Shown: piece after piece, positions 23,539 through 30,925 of the stretch | Position numbering within the stretch: the stretch's first letter is position 1 | Layout: every line of letters starts with the position of its first letter | Assembly (NCBI GenBank): GCA_000990565.1 | Contig: LBQC01000017.1 | Coordinates: 1-33,341, forward strand | Direction: 5' to 3' | Source of the DNA: Candidatus Roizmanbacteria bacterium GW2011_GWA2_35_19 | Lineage (GTDB): Bacteria; Patescibacteriota; Microgenomatia; UBA1406; GWC2-37-13 | Length of the DNA stretch: 33,341 nucleotides | Position numbers and translations under genes: made by a program | The notes under the pieces: generated by a model | The model's input: the letters and a program-made list of their open reading frames with translations, nothing else | Told to the model about the DNA's origin: nothing | The model's database searches: none

Positions 23539-25446
23539 TTAATTCAATTTTTCAAGTTCTTTTTTTGCTTCTTCCTCGGTTATGTTTCTCTCTGGAGATG
23601 AATAATAAAAACGAAGTGTTAGCCTGTTTTTATATAAAGTCAAAACTTCGATATTTTGCAGTAGTTTAGATTGTTGTGCCACCTTCAAAATGACCTCGTA
23701 GGTCAGACGCGGCGAGAGGTCAAAGGTCTTATCGAGCTTAATCACCGCGTATGGATGAATGTGTATATAATCAGGAACTACTCGGGAATTTTCAATAAAC
23801 AACTTTAAATCAATTTCGATCATATATATTCCATCTTTTTCTTGGATAGAATCTTTATCAAAAATTGACTTGGAAATATTTAATTCTCGACATAATCCTT
23901 CAACTATTCCTTTCAGGTCCAAATAATCTGTGCTTACCGCAATTCCGAGTCTATATATTTCATCAGGCAAATCGCCTTTTTTTGGTAAATAAACTTTGGC
24001 AATTTCAAAGAATTTAAGAATTTCTTTACGACCAGAATTATCTTTAATATTTTTATATAGTGATGGGAGCAAGCTAATCCTTAAAAACTCTATATCCGTC
24101 GAAATACTATTTGAAAGTCGGAGGTGATCTTCAATTTTAAGTCCCGAGTCTAAAATTAAGTTTTTCGAAATCATTGAATAATTAATTACTTCATTAAGAC
24201 CCAGATGTTTAAGAAATAATTTAGTTTTATTTTGAAAAACAAAAAGATCTTCCATATCCTTTGGCTGATCTACAAATACTGATGGTTGTAATACTGAGGG
24301 GATATTGTGATATCCATAAATTCTTGCGACCTCTTCAACTAAATCCTCGGGAATTGAAATATCATATTTTCGATATGATGGCGCTTCGACACTAATTACA
24401 TTTTCACGATCGTGAAGGAGATAATTTATTTTGAAACCCAGACTTTCTAAAATTTGATTTATTTTTTTTCTATCAATCTTTATTCCAATAAGTTTGTCAA
24501 ATAAATCATATTTCATCACTAATTTCTTTCCTTTGAAAGGGGCTGGATAAATATCATATATATTAGAAGCAATTTTTCCTCCAGCATATTTTTGAAGGAG
24601 CTCTACTCCGTAAGCAGTAGTTGCTTCGACTCTTTCCTCATCAAGCCCTTTTTCAAAATAAGTGGCCGCGACCGTCCTCACTCCGGTTGTCATGACGGTC
24701 TTCCTTATTTTTTCTTTGTTATATGTTTGGACAAAAAGAAGAACTCTTCTAGTTGAATTTGAAATGGCTGAATTGGCTCCCCCCATAACTCCACAAAGAT
24801 CAATTATCGTGCCCGTCCCATTCTCAATCACAATGTCTCCACCTGGTAAAGTTACTTCCTTATCATCAAGAGTGATAATTTTTTCTCCTTTTTTAGACTC
24901 CCTCATAGTCATTACCCCATCTTTTATTTTGTTAAAATCAAAAGTGTGGACAGGCTGGCCAAGTGCAAGCATTAAATAGTTTGATATATCAACAACATTA
25001 TTGATAGATTTAATTCCTGATGCAACTAGTCTCTCTGTTATAAATTTAGGCGAGGGTCCAATTTTAATATTGTCAATTACAACTGCAGTAAATCGAGAGC
25101 AAAGATCAGGATTAAGAATTTTTACTTTTAAAAAATCTTGAGGAGGAATCGGAGATGACGACGAAAAGATTTGGTTAAATTTATATTTAACTAACGGATT
25201 TGTTTTTAATTTGGCTTTTTTTCCAAACATTGGTAAAATTGCGACTGCTTCTTGAGCGATACCTAAAACAGAAGCATAATCGATTCGATTTGAAATTATT
25301 TCTATATCATAAACATAGTCGTCTCCTACTTTATTAACCGATTCTATTGATGGTCCGCAAAGAGACAGATAATCGCGGATTTCATTCGGGGTAGCGTCCG
25401 TATCTAAATATTCCAATAGCCAGTTATGAGTTATTTTGATATTCAT
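23539..25446 (-). CDS. pheT: Phenylalanyl-tRNA synthetase beta subunit (short form)
   Basis: Beta subunit of the alpha2-beta2 PheRS. It starts MNIKITHNWLLEYLDTDATPNEIRDYLSLCGPSIESV and passes directly to DYVYDIEIISNRIDYASVLGIAQE, so the EMAP/OB tRNA-binding domain normally inserted there is missing. B3/B4 editing-domain sequence follows (VDISNYLMLALGQPVHTFDFNKI), then B5 (KLIGIKIDRKKINQILESLGF) and the catalytic-like core (SIPEDLVEEVARIYGYHNIP). A short FDX-ACB anticodon-binding domain ends the protein (FDLSPRLTYEVILKV... LTLRFYYSSPERNITEEE). At 635 residues it is well below the usual about 800, as in CPR-type proteins. It follows pheS after a repeat-filled gap. Confidence 0.93.
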   Translation of the reverse strand: MNIKITHNWLLEYLDTDATPNEIRDYLSLCGPSIESVNKVGDDYVYDIEIISNRIDYASVLGIAQEAVAILPMFGKKAKLKTNPLVKYKFNQIFSSSSPIPPQDFLKVKILNPDLCSRFTAVVIDNIKIGPSPKFITERLVASGIKSINNVVDISNYLMLALGQPVHTFDFNKIKDGVMTMRESKKGEKIITLDDKEVTLPGGDIVIENGTGTIIDLCGVMGGANSAISNSTRRVLLFVQTYNKEKIRKTVMTTGVRTVAATYFEKGLDEERVEATTAYGVELLQKYAGGKIASNIYDIYPAPFKGKKLVMKYDLFDKLIGIKIDRKKINQILESLGFKINYLLHDRENVISVEAPSYRKYDISIPEDLVEEVARIYGYHNIPSVLQPSVFVDQPKDMEDLFVFQNKTKLFLKHLGLNEVINYSMISKNLILDSGLKIEDHLRLSNSISTDIEFLRISLLPSLYKNIKDNSGRKEILKFFEIAKVYLPKKGDLPDEIYRLGIAVSTDYLDLKGIVEGLCRELNISKSIFDKDSIQEKDGIYMIEIDLKLFIENSRVVPDYIHIHPYAVIKLDKTFDLSPRLTYEVILKVAQQSKLLQNIEVLTLYKNRLTLRFYYSSPERNITEEEAKKELEKLN

Positions 25447-25450
25447 ATAT

Positions 25451-25583
25451 TTTAATTTTCAATTTTCAGTTCTCAATTTTCATTGAATTTTCAATGAATC
25501 AGTTTTCAAACTGTAAATTGTCTAAATGAAAATTTATTGAAAAATGCCTGCCTGCCGGCAGGTAAATTGATAATTGAAAATTG
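25451..25583. repeat. pheS-pheT gap: heptamer repeats with CCTGCCGGCAGG palindrome
   Basis: Units aattttc, aattttc, agttctc, aattttc, aattttc on one side and aattgataattgaaaattg on the other are partly reverse-complementary. A 12-bp GC palindrome cctgccggcagg (25551-25562) lies near the pheS end. The same palindrome core occurs in the pilB-pilT gap. Confidence 0.75.
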
Positions 25584-25901
25584 CTAGAACTGTTCCAGGA
25601 AACGAATGTCTCCTGAATAATAATTTCTAATATCATCAAGTCCATATTTCATCATAATTACGCGCTCTATACCGAATCCAAAAGCCCAACCAGAGTATTT
25701 TTTTGGGTCAATCCCGCCATCTTTCAAAACATTAGGGTGGACCATACCAGTCCCACCAAGTTCAAGCCATCCAGACTTGCAGACTTTACATCGGACACCC
25801 TCAGGGTGACCATTCTGCCTCTGGTCACCCTGAGGGTGTCCAGAAAAGCCAGTTCCCTTGCAAACAGTGCAGGTAATATCAACCTCAAATGAAGGTTCGG
25901 T
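25584..25901 (-). pseudogene. pheS: PheS C-terminal part, out of frame with the N-terminal part
   Basis: Starting right at the junction, this frame reads [11 protein letters not shown] and ends [12 protein letters not shown], exactly 105 residues. It carries the conserved GMVHPNVLK and [17 protein letters not shown] (class II motif 3) of PheS. Between two CxxC pairs (CTVC and CKVC) the loop [18 protein letters not shown] is encoded by a perfect 20-bp-arm palindrome. It has no start codon or ribosome site of its own, so it should be read together with 25902-26530. It is -1/+2 relative to the upstream part. Confidence 0.85.
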
Positions 25902-26530
25902 AAGCCTTCAAATTGGTGAAACATCGGGGTGTGGGTGGCATCCCAGTTTGGCCGATAGCACTTGGAAATATTAATCATTCTAATTGGTGGCTGACCCACT
26001 CTTTTCATTTCTCTATTCTGGCCGTTTGAAGTATGAGGAGTTAAGACCATTCGGTCAAATTTTGGGTGGGCAGGAGCATTAATATATGATGTTTCAAAAT
26101 CATCTCTCGCTGGGTGGCCTTTTGGCATATTTAAAGACCCAAAAGCTCCCCATTCCCAGTCAACTTCTGGGTATGAAACTCTAATAAAACCGATTTTCTC
26201 AAAAATTTTGGTAATTTCTTCGACAGCTAAAGAAACAATGTGCAAGCTACCCCTCGGATAGATTTTACCAGGAAGTGTTGAGTCAAAGAATTCATCTGTT
26301 GTTTTACCCCTTAATTCTTTTCTCCTTACTTCGATTAATCGAAGTACATCGTTTTTAATCTTATTTACTTTTTGGCCATACTCGCGTTTTTCTTCGTTAG
26401 GAGTGTCTTTGATAGCCGAAAGTAACTTATTTATTTCACCATTACGGCCTAAATACTTTATTTCAAGTTGATTAATTTCTAGTAATGATTTAGAACCATT
26501 AATTTCAGTTTTATATTTTTTGGAATCCAT
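25724..26530 (-). pseudogene. pheS: Phenylalanyl-tRNA synthetase alpha subunit, N-terminal part with frameshifting internal deletion
   Basis: Residues 1-209 are normal PheS: an N-terminal coiled coil (NQLEIKYLGRNGEINKLLSAIK), then PRGSLHIVSLAVEEITKIFEKIGF, YPEVDWEWGAFGSLNMPKGHPARD, LLTPHTSN-like VLTPHTSNGQNREM and [20 protein letters not shown]. The 38 residues that normally follow (ending with the RPSxFPF part of motif 2) are missing, and the frame shifts at 25901-25903. From there this ORF reads an unrelated [10 protein letters not shown]... tail. The real C-terminus is in the frame 25584-25901. The loss, estimated from homologue length, is about 115 bases. A functional PheRS is essential, so assembly error must be considered. 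Confidence 0.88.
25793..25841. repeat. REP-like palindrome inside pheS
   Basis: Perfect 20-bp arms: ggacaccctcagggtgacca (25793-25812) and its exact reverse complement (25822-25841), with a 9-base loop. The core CTCAGGGTGAC also occurs in the recG element. Confidence 0.85.
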
Positions 26531-26541
26531 AGTATGTTGAA

Positions 26542-26570
26542 ATTATAAAACAAAAAAGTATTATTGACAA
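26542..26570 (-). promoter_or_regulatory. Promoter for pheS
   Basis: The minus strand has TTGTCA (26565-26570), a 17-base spacer and TATAAT (26542-26547), with ATG 11 bases further. The -35 overlaps that of the divergent gene. Confidence 0.8.
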
Positions 26571-26593
26571 TCAATAATCTTTTAAGTTATCAT
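26564..26593 (+). promoter_or_regulatory. Leaderless promoter for the hypothetical membrane protein at 26600
   Basis: TTGACA (26564-26569), 18 bases, TATCAT (26588-26593), then six bases and ATG 26600. The ORF-track start (TTG 26564) is actually part of the -35 box, which supports ATG 26600. Confidence 0.78.
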
Positions 26594-26599
26594 TTATTA

Positions 26600-28018
26600 A
26601 TGAATGAAAATAAGTTCTGTATTTCAAAAAGAAGTATAGGGATCCTGTTTATATTTGTTTTTTTGCTCATTTTTATTTTCGGCATAAATATAATTGTTAA
26701 AACAAGATATTTACGGAATTCAAAAGCCGTAGAGGCTTCATCTACTGCCTACTCAAGTTTTAATACTGATACAGAAGTTAAAACCGTCACAACTTCATCA
26801 ATGTTTAAAAAATTTAAATATAACTTATTTAAAGGGAGACTAGACAGACAAAATCAGTACTTTTTTATGGCAAAAATCATTGCATATATAAAGCCAGTGT
26901 CGCAATCTACATCACTAAGTATTATAAATTCTCTTTATAGTAATTTTTACTATTTAAACAAAACTTCATCCGATGCATTTAATAATTTAATAAACAAAAA
27001 TTATAAATTACCAAAAAATATAAGTAATTTATTATTTTCAACGGTCCTCATTGAAAAAACTGATTGCGATAGTTTTTGGTATTGGTTATTTCATATCAAG
27101 TCTTGCTATTGTCAAGGACTAATGACAATCAATCCTCCATGGTTTTGCACATCTGATGCAGGACTCATTCCTGATCCGGTAGCTGAGGCACAAAAAATAG
27201 CATTAAATAACGTATATTTCGGAGGACCATCTATTGATCCGAAACTAGTAAAAATCGTAAACGACTCTTTTAAAATATTCAACTTACTCAAGACGATTTC
27301 AGCACTAACAGGGACTGGAAATACTTCTGATCCTGGTGAAAATTTGTTAGGATTTGATACATCAACTTTGTCTTCAACAGAAAGAAACGACCTAATAGAT
27401 ACACTAGTTACTCAAGCTAATAGTCAGCAAATTCCGATTGAAGTAGAAATAGGATTTGGATCGGGTGACTTTTATAACGTTTGCCAAGAAAATTTTCTCT
27501 GCCTTAAATTTGACTTAAAAGCTGATGCTTTAAGCCAATACACTGTCGATCCAAATGCTAATTATGGTATTTCTTACTATTTTCACGATGATTTCTATTC
27601 AACTGCCGTACATTCAGCTGATAGAATATTTTTAGTATCACCATATCCTCATGATCCAAATCCAATTTTAAACGATCCTTATTTGTACAATACTAATACA
27701 GTTAATTTAATTAAAAATTCTTCAACAAAAATAAAAGTAGGTGGGTATGTATTTGTTTTATTAGATCCGTATTATAATGCTGATTTTTCTACACCTCCAC
27801 CATCAGGTTTTGACAACGAACAAATTCTTAACAAAATTAGATCAGATTATGCAGGGAATTTAGATTACACAGTCGATAGCTTTCGACTTGGAAAAATACC
27901 AAGTCAATATAAAGGGATGAATATACCATGGTTATCAGACCCAAAATCTAGATTTTTTGATAAAATGGACACTTTTTTTAAAGATGTATGGGTCCTAGTG
28001 ATTAAAAGAGTTGAATAA
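26600..28018 (+). CDS. Membrane-anchored protein with methyltransferase-like C-terminal half, unknown function
   Basis: A basic N-terminus (MNENKFCISKRS) and a hydrophobic helix at residues 12-33 predict N-in, C-out anchoring. Residues 35-270 are unassigned, with a cysteine-rich part (DCDSFWYWLFHIKSCYCQG). Residues about 285-400 resemble a Rossmann methyltransferase: VEIGFGSGDF (motif I-like), FDLKADAL (acidic end of beta-2), ADRIFLVSPYP (motif IV-like) and KIKVGGYVFVLLD. If the fold is right, the domain would lie outside the cytoplasm, which is odd for a SAM enzyme. The start is taken from the promoter (ATG 26600). It is divergent from pheS and ends two bases from rplT. No named family is recognised with certainty. 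Confidence 0.7.
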   Translation: MNENKFCISKRSIGILFIFVFLLIFIFGINIIVKTRYLRNSKAVEASSTAYSSFNTDTEVKTVTTSSMFKKFKYNLFKGRLDRQNQYFFMAKIIAYIKPVSQSTSLSIINSLYSNFYYLNKTSSDAFNNLINKNYKLPKNISNLLFSTVLIEKTDCDSFWYWLFHIKSCYCQGLMTINPPWFCTSDAGLIPDPVAEAQKIALNNVYFGGPSIDPKLVKIVNDSFKIFNLLKTISALTGTGNTSDPGENLLGFDTSTLSSTERNDLIDTLVTQANSQQIPIEVEIGFGSGDFYNVCQENFLCLKFDLKADALSQYTVDPNANYGISYYFHDDFYSTAVHSADRIFLVSPYPHDPNPILNDPYLYNTNTVNLIKNSSTKIKVGGYVFVLLDPYYNADFSTPPPSGFDNEQILNKIRSDYAGNLDYTVDSFRLGKIPSQYKGMNIPWLSDPKSRFFDKMDTFFKDVWVLVIKRVE

Positions 28019-28019
28019 A

Positions 28020-28361
28020 TTAACTTACCTTTTCGACGATTTTTTTGAAGACTTCTGGGTGTTCAACTACGATCTGAGAAAGGACTTTTCTATCTAATTC
28101 GATTTTTTTCGTTGACAAAAGATTAATAAATTTTGAGTATGTTAAGCCAAGCTCTCTTAATGCAGCGTTAAGTCTAATAATCCAGAGTGTCCTAAAATCT
28201 CTTTTTTTAAGTTTTCGACCGGCAAAGGCATATTCTCCAGCGTGAAGGACAGCCTCTTTGGCTTTTTTAAACTGCTTGTGGCGCGTCATCCAATAACCGC
28301 TCGCCAGCTTCAATACTTTTTTATGTTTTCTTCTTGTATCTACTCCTGATTTGACTCTCAT
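28020..28361 (-). CDS. rplT: 50S ribosomal protein bL20
   Basis: rRNA-binding assembly protein, and in other bacteria a translational repressor of its own operon. The sequence MRVKSGVDTRRKHKKVLKLASGYW, then KKRDFRTLWIIRLNAALRELGLTYSKFI, matches bL20 throughout. Length of 113 is typical. The last gene of the thrS-infC-rpmI-rplT run, the same order as in E. coli. The rpmI-rplT gap contains heptamer repeats. Confidence 0.95.
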   Translation of the reverse strand: MRVKSGVDTRRKHKKVLKLASGYWMTRHKQFKKAKEAVLHAGEYAFAGRKLKKRDFRTLWIIRLNAALRELGLTYSKFINLLSTKKIELDRKVLSQIVVEHPEVFKKIVEKVS

Positions 28362-28370
28362 ATTATTTAA

Positions 28371-28420
28371 AAATTCTAAATACTAAATTCTAAGATCCAA
28401 ATAAACCTTAAATTCTAAAT
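28371..28420. repeat. Heptamer repeat between rplT and rpmI, running into the rpmI 3' end
   Basis: Units aattcta, aatacta, aattcta, agatcca, aataaac in 7-base phase. The repeat family continues into the last codons of rpmI (aattctaaatc, and aagtttagtatttt at 28434-28447). Confidence 0.7.
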
Positions 28421-28558
28421 CATAAACAATAGGAAGTTTAGTATTTTGAATTTTCTTAAATGGCGAAATCCCTGCCCTCGATGGAGGATTTCGCCAGTAC
28501 CGGTTACTTTAAACCTCTTAACCGCTGATTTTCTAGATTTTTGCTTTGTTTTCGCCAT
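28415..28558 (-). CDS. rpmI: 50S ribosomal protein bL35 with atypical C-terminus
   Basis: A 47-residue gene missing from the ORF track. The N-terminal 36 residues are bL35 (MAKTKQKSRKSAVKRF, then KVTGTGEILHRGQGFRHLRK). The ATG is preceded by GGAG at 8 bases. The normal basic C-terminus (TKKSSKRKR-like) is absent; instead the protein ends FKILNFLLFMI, a hydrophobic tail encoded by repeat-like DNA. The coding sequence also holds an 11-bp perfect inverted repeat (tggcgaaatcc / ggatttcgcca). It lies between infC and rplT as in other bacteria. Confidence 0.85.
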   Translation of the reverse strand: MAKTKQKSRKSAVKRFKVTGTGEILHRGQGFRHLRKFKILNFLLFMI

Positions 28559-28574
28559 TATTACTTCTCCTGTC

Positions 28575-28616
28575 ATTCCCGCGAGCCAAAGGCTTCCCTT
28601 TGGGAAAGGCGGGAAT
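28575..28616. repeat. REP-like element between infC and rpmI
   Basis: Outer arms attcccgc / gcgggaat (28575-28582, 28609-28616) and an inner 7-bp stem ccaaagg / cctttgg with loop cttc. It sits in the infC-rpmI gap, about 17 bases upstream of the rpmI ATG, near its ribosome site. Confidence 0.75.
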
Positions 28617-28681
28617 CCAAATATTATAACATAAAGACTTTTAGATTTTAAACTAGATCTTAAATCTTTAATAAGTAGACA

Positions 28682-29218
28682 TCATTTTCTTTTTGCAACT
28701 ACAGCCCTGATCACTCTTCCCTCAAGGCGCGGGGGCTTTGATACATTGACTTCTCCGAGGCTTCCTATATATTTGTTCATCAAGTCAAATGCCATCGGTT
28801 TTTTCATTACTTCTCGGCCTTTAAGAAGCATATTCACTCGCACTTGGTAGCCTTCTTTTAGGAACTCCTTACCTTTATTTTCAAGACGTTCAAGGTCAGC
28901 TACTCCGATAAATAAAGACAAAGATATATCCTTAGACCCGCTTTTCTTAATCCCCTTTTTTGCCTCTTTTTCCTTCTTCTCTTCTTGATAAAGGAATTTT
29001 TTAAAATCTATAAGTTTTGCAACTGGGGGTTTAGCGTGTTGGGCAATCAAAACAAGGTCGACATACTTTTCTTGAGCTAATCTTAATGCTTCTTGTTTCG
29101 AAATTACTCCTATTTGAGCGCCTTTATCATCTATAACACGCAAAGTAGGCGCTTCAATACGGTAATTTGTAATGTAATACTTCCTTGGTTTGTAGCTTGG
29201 TCTATGAAAACTTCTCAA
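28682..29218 (-). CDS. infC: Translation initiation factor IF-3
   Basis: IF-3 proofreads initiator tRNA on the 30S subunit. The N-domain begins YYITNYRIEAPTLRVIDDKGAQIGVISKQEALRLAQ (residues 14-50). The linker (KLIDFKKFLYQEEKKEKEAKK) and C-domain (KDISLSLFIGVADLERLENKGKEFLKEGYQVRVNMLLKGRE) are complete, although many homologues have IKEIRL at the position of SKDISL. Length of 178 is normal. The start overlaps the end of thrS by 17 bases. In E. coli infC starts with AUU; here an ATG is used. Confidence 0.95.
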   Translation of the reverse strand: MRSFHRPSYKPRKYYITNYRIEAPTLRVIDDKGAQIGVISKQEALRLAQEKYVDLVLIAQHAKPPVAKLIDFKKFLYQEEKKEKEAKKGIKKSGSKDISLSLFIGVADLERLENKGKEFLKEGYQVRVNMLLKGREVMKKPMAFDLMNKYIGSLGEVNVSKPPRLEGRVIRAVVAKRK

Positions 29219-30473
29219 TTTCTTCTTTTAATTTTAAAATAAATTCACTAACTGCTAATTGTCCTAAATCCTTTCCCTCTCTGGTTCTTACACTGACTTT
29301 ATAGACTTTATGGACTTTATAACTTTCGACTTCCTTATCTCCAATTATAACGAGATAAGGAACCTTTTGCAACGTTGCTTCTCTGATTTTTGCCCCCAGG
29401 GTTTTATTATCCGAATTTAACTCAGCTCTGATTCCTGCTAATTTTAACTCTGCCAAAACCTTAAGACTGAAATCTTTTTGTTTCTCAGAAATTGGTAAAA
29501 CAGCCACCTGAACCGGCGAAAGCCAAAGCGGGAAAGCACCGGCATAATGCTCGATCAAAAATGCCATTGTTCGCTCAAAGGCGCCAAGCGAAGCCCGGTG
29601 AATAACGACCGGCTCTTCTTCCTGACTTTCTTTGTTGATGAACTTAAGCCCAAATCGTTTAGGCATAACAAAATCGTACTGAACAGTAAATGCCGTGTCT
29701 TCTTTTCCGTTTACATTCTTCATTTGGACGTCAATTTTAGGACCATAAAAGGCTGCTTCATTTTCCGCTTCGTAATAAGGCACAGCCTGATTTTTCAGAA
29801 CCTTACGTAAAACATTCTCAGCATAATCCCACATTTTATCGTCCTTATAATATTTTTTAGAATCAGTTCTTGACCCGAGTGATAGTCTAAAGCGGAAATC
29901 AGTACCGGCCTTTAATCCAAAAGCTTTATTTATATAGCTTATAAGGTCAAGGACTTTATTAATTTCGCTTTCGGCCATTTTTTTAGGAGTTATGATATGG
30001 GCATCGCTTAGCAGAAATGTCCTGACCCTTATTAATCCAGTTAGTTCTCCGCTTTTTTCATATCTAAACTGTGGAGAAATCTCGGCGTACCTAATTGGCA
30101 TTTCGTGGTACGAATGAGGTTGAGTTTTATATAGGGCAAAATGATGAGGGCATGTCATTGGTCTCAAAATCAGCTCTTCATCATCTACAATCATCGGTGG
30201 ATACATTGTGTCTTTGTAATAAGGATAATGACCCGATGTCCGATATAGATCAACTTTAGCAATTGGAGGTGTTGAAACATGCTCATAATCCCGCTTTAAT
30301 TCTTCATCGACTATAAATCTTTCAAGAATTCTTTTAATCGTTGCGCCTTTACCAGTTAAAAGTGGTAATCCTTTTCCGACCATATCTGAGAAAGCAAAAA
30401 GTCCGAGATCTTTTCCAAGTTTCCTGTGATCTCTTTTTTTGGCCTCCTCAAGTCTTTTCAGATGTTCTTCCAA
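29202..30473 (-). pseudogene. thrS: Threonyl-tRNA synthetase, catalytic and anticodon-binding part (out of frame with its N-terminus)
   Basis: This frame carries LEEAKKRDHRKLGKDLGLF, the class II core (YRTSGHYPYYKDTMYPP, LRPMTCPHHFALYKT with zinc Cys, RYEKSGELTGLIRVR as motif 2, HRASLGAFERTMAFLIEHYAG as motif 3) and the anticodon-binding domain (LSPVQVAVLPISEKQKDF). It is preceded in its own frame by GTKEE, which joins onto the N-terminal fragment 30458-30850 at about 30488. The track start is a TTG without a ribosome site. About 35-42 residues of the editing-domain end are missing at the junction. Next gene infC overlaps its end. Confidence 0.92.
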
Positions 30474-30850
30474 TTCTTCTTTTGTCCCATCTTGCAGAGA
30501 TCTAAAAAGTCCCCAGGATCATTAGTCTGCAATTTTTTTCCTTCTTTCGCAAATTTTTCGGCCATTTCAACCTTATATTTATTATCTTTGAATAACTTTT
30601 TTGCTTCTTGCAGAGTTATTTCTTTGAATGAAAATTTTTGCCACTTTGGAAGAATCTCCCTCATTTTAGCTTCAATTTTAGGAAAATCCGCTTCAGAAAT
30701 ATTCCATTTACCCATATCGAAGTCCTGGTAAAAACCGTTTTCGATCGAAGGTCCAATTGCATTTAGTGCCCCTGGGTATAATTGTTTTACGGCGTGAGCG
30801 AGCAAATGTGCGCATGAATGTCTTAAATTATCCAAATTTTTATTTTCCAT
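30458..30850 (-). pseudogene. thrS: Threonyl-tRNA synthetase, N-terminal (editing) part ending in a frameshift
   Basis: The protein starts directly with the SAD editing domain (MENKNLDNLRHSCAHLLAHAV), with the HxxxH metal motif (HSCAH); the TGS domain is absent. IGPSIENGFYQDFDM and FAKEGKKLQTNDPGDFLDLCK are family-typical. After DLCK the normal GGH...AGAYWRGD...IYGT stretch is absent, and the frame runs into MGQKKNWKNI-TGA while the true continuation (GTKEELEEHL) is in another frame. The second editing motif (CxxxH) loses its His. A TATAAT (30860-30865) lies 9 bases before the ATG. Confidence 0.9.
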
Positions 30851-30899
30851 ATTTGTTTAATTATATAATTTTTAATAACAAAAAACTGATATTTCTCCC

Positions 30900-30925
30900 G
30901 CTTTAATTATTTAATTAATTAAAGC
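30900..30925. repeat. AT palindrome, copy D
   Basis: 26 bases identical to copy B (19401-19426), starting gctttaattatttaa, including the preceding ccc. It overlaps the stop codon of the creatininase gene and lies about 50 bases upstream of thrS. Confidence 0.8.

Noticed and set aside
28446-28634. Plus-strand ORF of 62 residues
   Set aside because: Antisense to rpmI and the REP-like element.
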